A stretch of DNA of 64,000 nt from Hygrocybe punicea (lineage: Eukaryota > Basidiomycota > Agaricomycetes > Agaricales > Hygrophoraceae), in the NCBI GenBank assembly GCA_963556145.1, contig OY744469.1, forward strand, positions 5,428,767 to 5,492,766, read 5' to 3'. The position numbers and the translations under genes were made by a program. How positions within the stretch are numbered: position 1 is the stretch's first letter; each line of letters opens with the position of its first letter. Positions 62,540-64,000 of the stretch are shown here, piece after piece. The notes under the pieces were generated by a model that was given only the letters and a program-made list of their open reading frames with translations, was not told the origin of the DNA and made no database searches.

Positions 62540-64000
62540 TAGTCATGTCATCACTTCTGGTGAGCATGATACTCACAGCAGGGTGCACAGTGGGACATCT
62601 GATATAGTCTGGATGGGCCTCAAATGTGGTCTCCTTCTTGTTGTAATGGCAATTGTCAGGTGGTTCTGGATGATGAAGAACCTAAGGGATCAGTATGGAA
62701 GTGAAAGTGGAATAGTCAGTATCTAGCTTCAGTAAGATGATGAATGGAGTAAAAGGGGAAGCTGCCAAGCAAGTACTACAAAAATCTAATTAAGCTGGTG
62801 TAGCCTGATGATACTGACGATGTTGGGTATGGTGGGTTGGGTGTCAGGTGATGAGTGGTATAGGAAGAAAGTCACAAGAAATGTGGAGAACAAGTAGTGA
62901 GTGCCAATGAGTCGTATGATAATATGATTGTACTATGAAGTGGCCTCCGAGTGAGGGGAAAAGGGGAACTGGACTTCTTATTTTGATATGGCAGTTACCG
63001 TTTTTATGGTACAAAAATCGTCTATCTACTTTCAGTCAAGAGTCCTTGGCCAACAAGGTGATACAAGGGGAAGTATAAATAGGGACATGAGGAAGGGGTT
63101 TTGAGGTGATGGTGACAGGAAAAATGGAGGGTAAAAATGAAGGCTTATTCTATTTGGCACCCCGGGGAGCCACTTAGTCATCCAGGCACAATCGGAGATT
63201 GGGGGCGCTTTTGATGTCATGGTGCCCCCACTGATCTCAATCTCATATCATATCTGGAATCTTATCACATGCAGCTGTACAAAAGGCTAGGCACGTTCAG
63301 GTTAATCCACAGTTTTGCCTAAAGGTCGGGTACGGGGTAGCGCATCAACGACGACAACGTCAACATGGTGCCCACCAAGGGGCTGGCTTGGCAACAGTGC
63401 TGGTGATGACGTATGGCTGCAAGGATACAAAACCAGGACGGTGATGGTGGCGACCCAGAAGCTGGCAACTGCTCCCAGTTCAACCCGTCAATTCTCACCT
63501 TGGCTTGTCCCTAAAACCCATCAGCTTTCTGATTCTGCAGCAAACCAACATCCACTCACTGTCCTGGGCCCACAAGGTCTTTTTCAAGTAAAGACTTTAT
63601 AAACCAGATCGTCCAAGTCATCTGACCTGGACTTCCACTGACTCCACAACTCACAATGAACCTTTTATGCATATCCCGCACCACCCAGCAAAACTCTCTC
63701 TCTTCTGAATCCCTGCTCTCTAGTTCACCCCTCCTCAAACCTGAAAATCTCTTTATTTTCACTCTGTCCATGATCGTTTGAAACTGATACAATCGCCTCA
63801 TTAATAACTCTCCTCTCAACCGTCTCTGCTCCCTCTCCCCAGCTCAATTTACTCTCTTCTGGTACATGCACGCATTCTCCCACTCTCTCGCACCACTCGC
63901 ACCAGGGTCCGCTGGCAACCCTATAGTGCTCTGCCTGCTTCTCTCCCCTCTCGCTCACCTCCTGTGTCTTACTTGAATACCCCAGCATCTTCTGCCTCCT
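62540..64000. other. no gene recognised at the window end
   Basis: Open stretches on both strands lack protein-like patterns or are Ser/Pro/Cys-rich by composition. No repeats with readable ends were found. Confidence 0.4.

Overview
The window is a piece of a filamentous basidiomycete genome, most likely a mushroom-forming agaricomycete. The evidence is many short (about 50-70 bp) GT-AG introns with CTGAC/CTAAC branch points, plus a gene set typical of that group: a MYND-finger protein, a DUF3433-like membrane protein, a P450, an HNH-domain relic, a NACHT (NLR-like) gene, Plavaka, Academ-like and hAT transposons, DIRS-like tyrosine-recombinase retroelements and a TET/JBP-like relic. No CRISPR array, rRNA or convincing tRNA was seen.

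Layout. 1-3.8 kb: two ordinary genes. 4.1-15 kb: a zinc-type dehydrogenase (MDR) pseudogene whose 57-bp intron was hit by a hAT element (TIR CAGTGTTGT, 8-bp target duplication TACACTGT). That element now encloses almost 10 kb of nested material: a deleted hAT gene, a captured cytochrome-b5/desaturase exon, an 850-bp hairpin, and an intact two-gene unit (XPG/GEN1-like nuclease plus DDE transposase) resembling the Academ superfamily. 15.3-17.5 kb: an apparently intact P450. 17.5-29 kb: an HNH relic, long hairpins, a two-gene Tc1/mariner relic, a tyrosine-recombinase relic and a degenerate TET/JBP dioxygenase. 29-32 kb: a Ser/Pro repeat ORF cut by a MITE. 32.9-42.9 kb: a DIRS-like element cut by two hAT-type elements, one of which holds further nested insertions. 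43.6-48.1 kb: a second DIRS-like element.

48.6-58.9 kb holds the most unusual object: a NACHT gene whose start exon is joined to its NACHT exon through a tandem array of about 20 intron-like units. Nineteen of the boundaries between units leave exactly three bases between an acceptor (ACAG or similar) and the next donor (GTGCGT or similar). The triplets differ from one another, contain no stop codon, and read in phase 0 with both flanking exons, giving a charged, helix-like 19-residue peptide. A 7.2-kb Plavaka transposon sits inside the first of these introns. 59-64 kb: MITEs, minisatellites and relics.

Transposon ends were assigned where terminal inverted repeats and target duplications can both be read. 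Several older copies differ from younger ones or from their family mainly by CG to TG/CA changes, including premature stops, which suggests decay of methylated CpG. Exon joins are read by eye and were not checked against transcripts.
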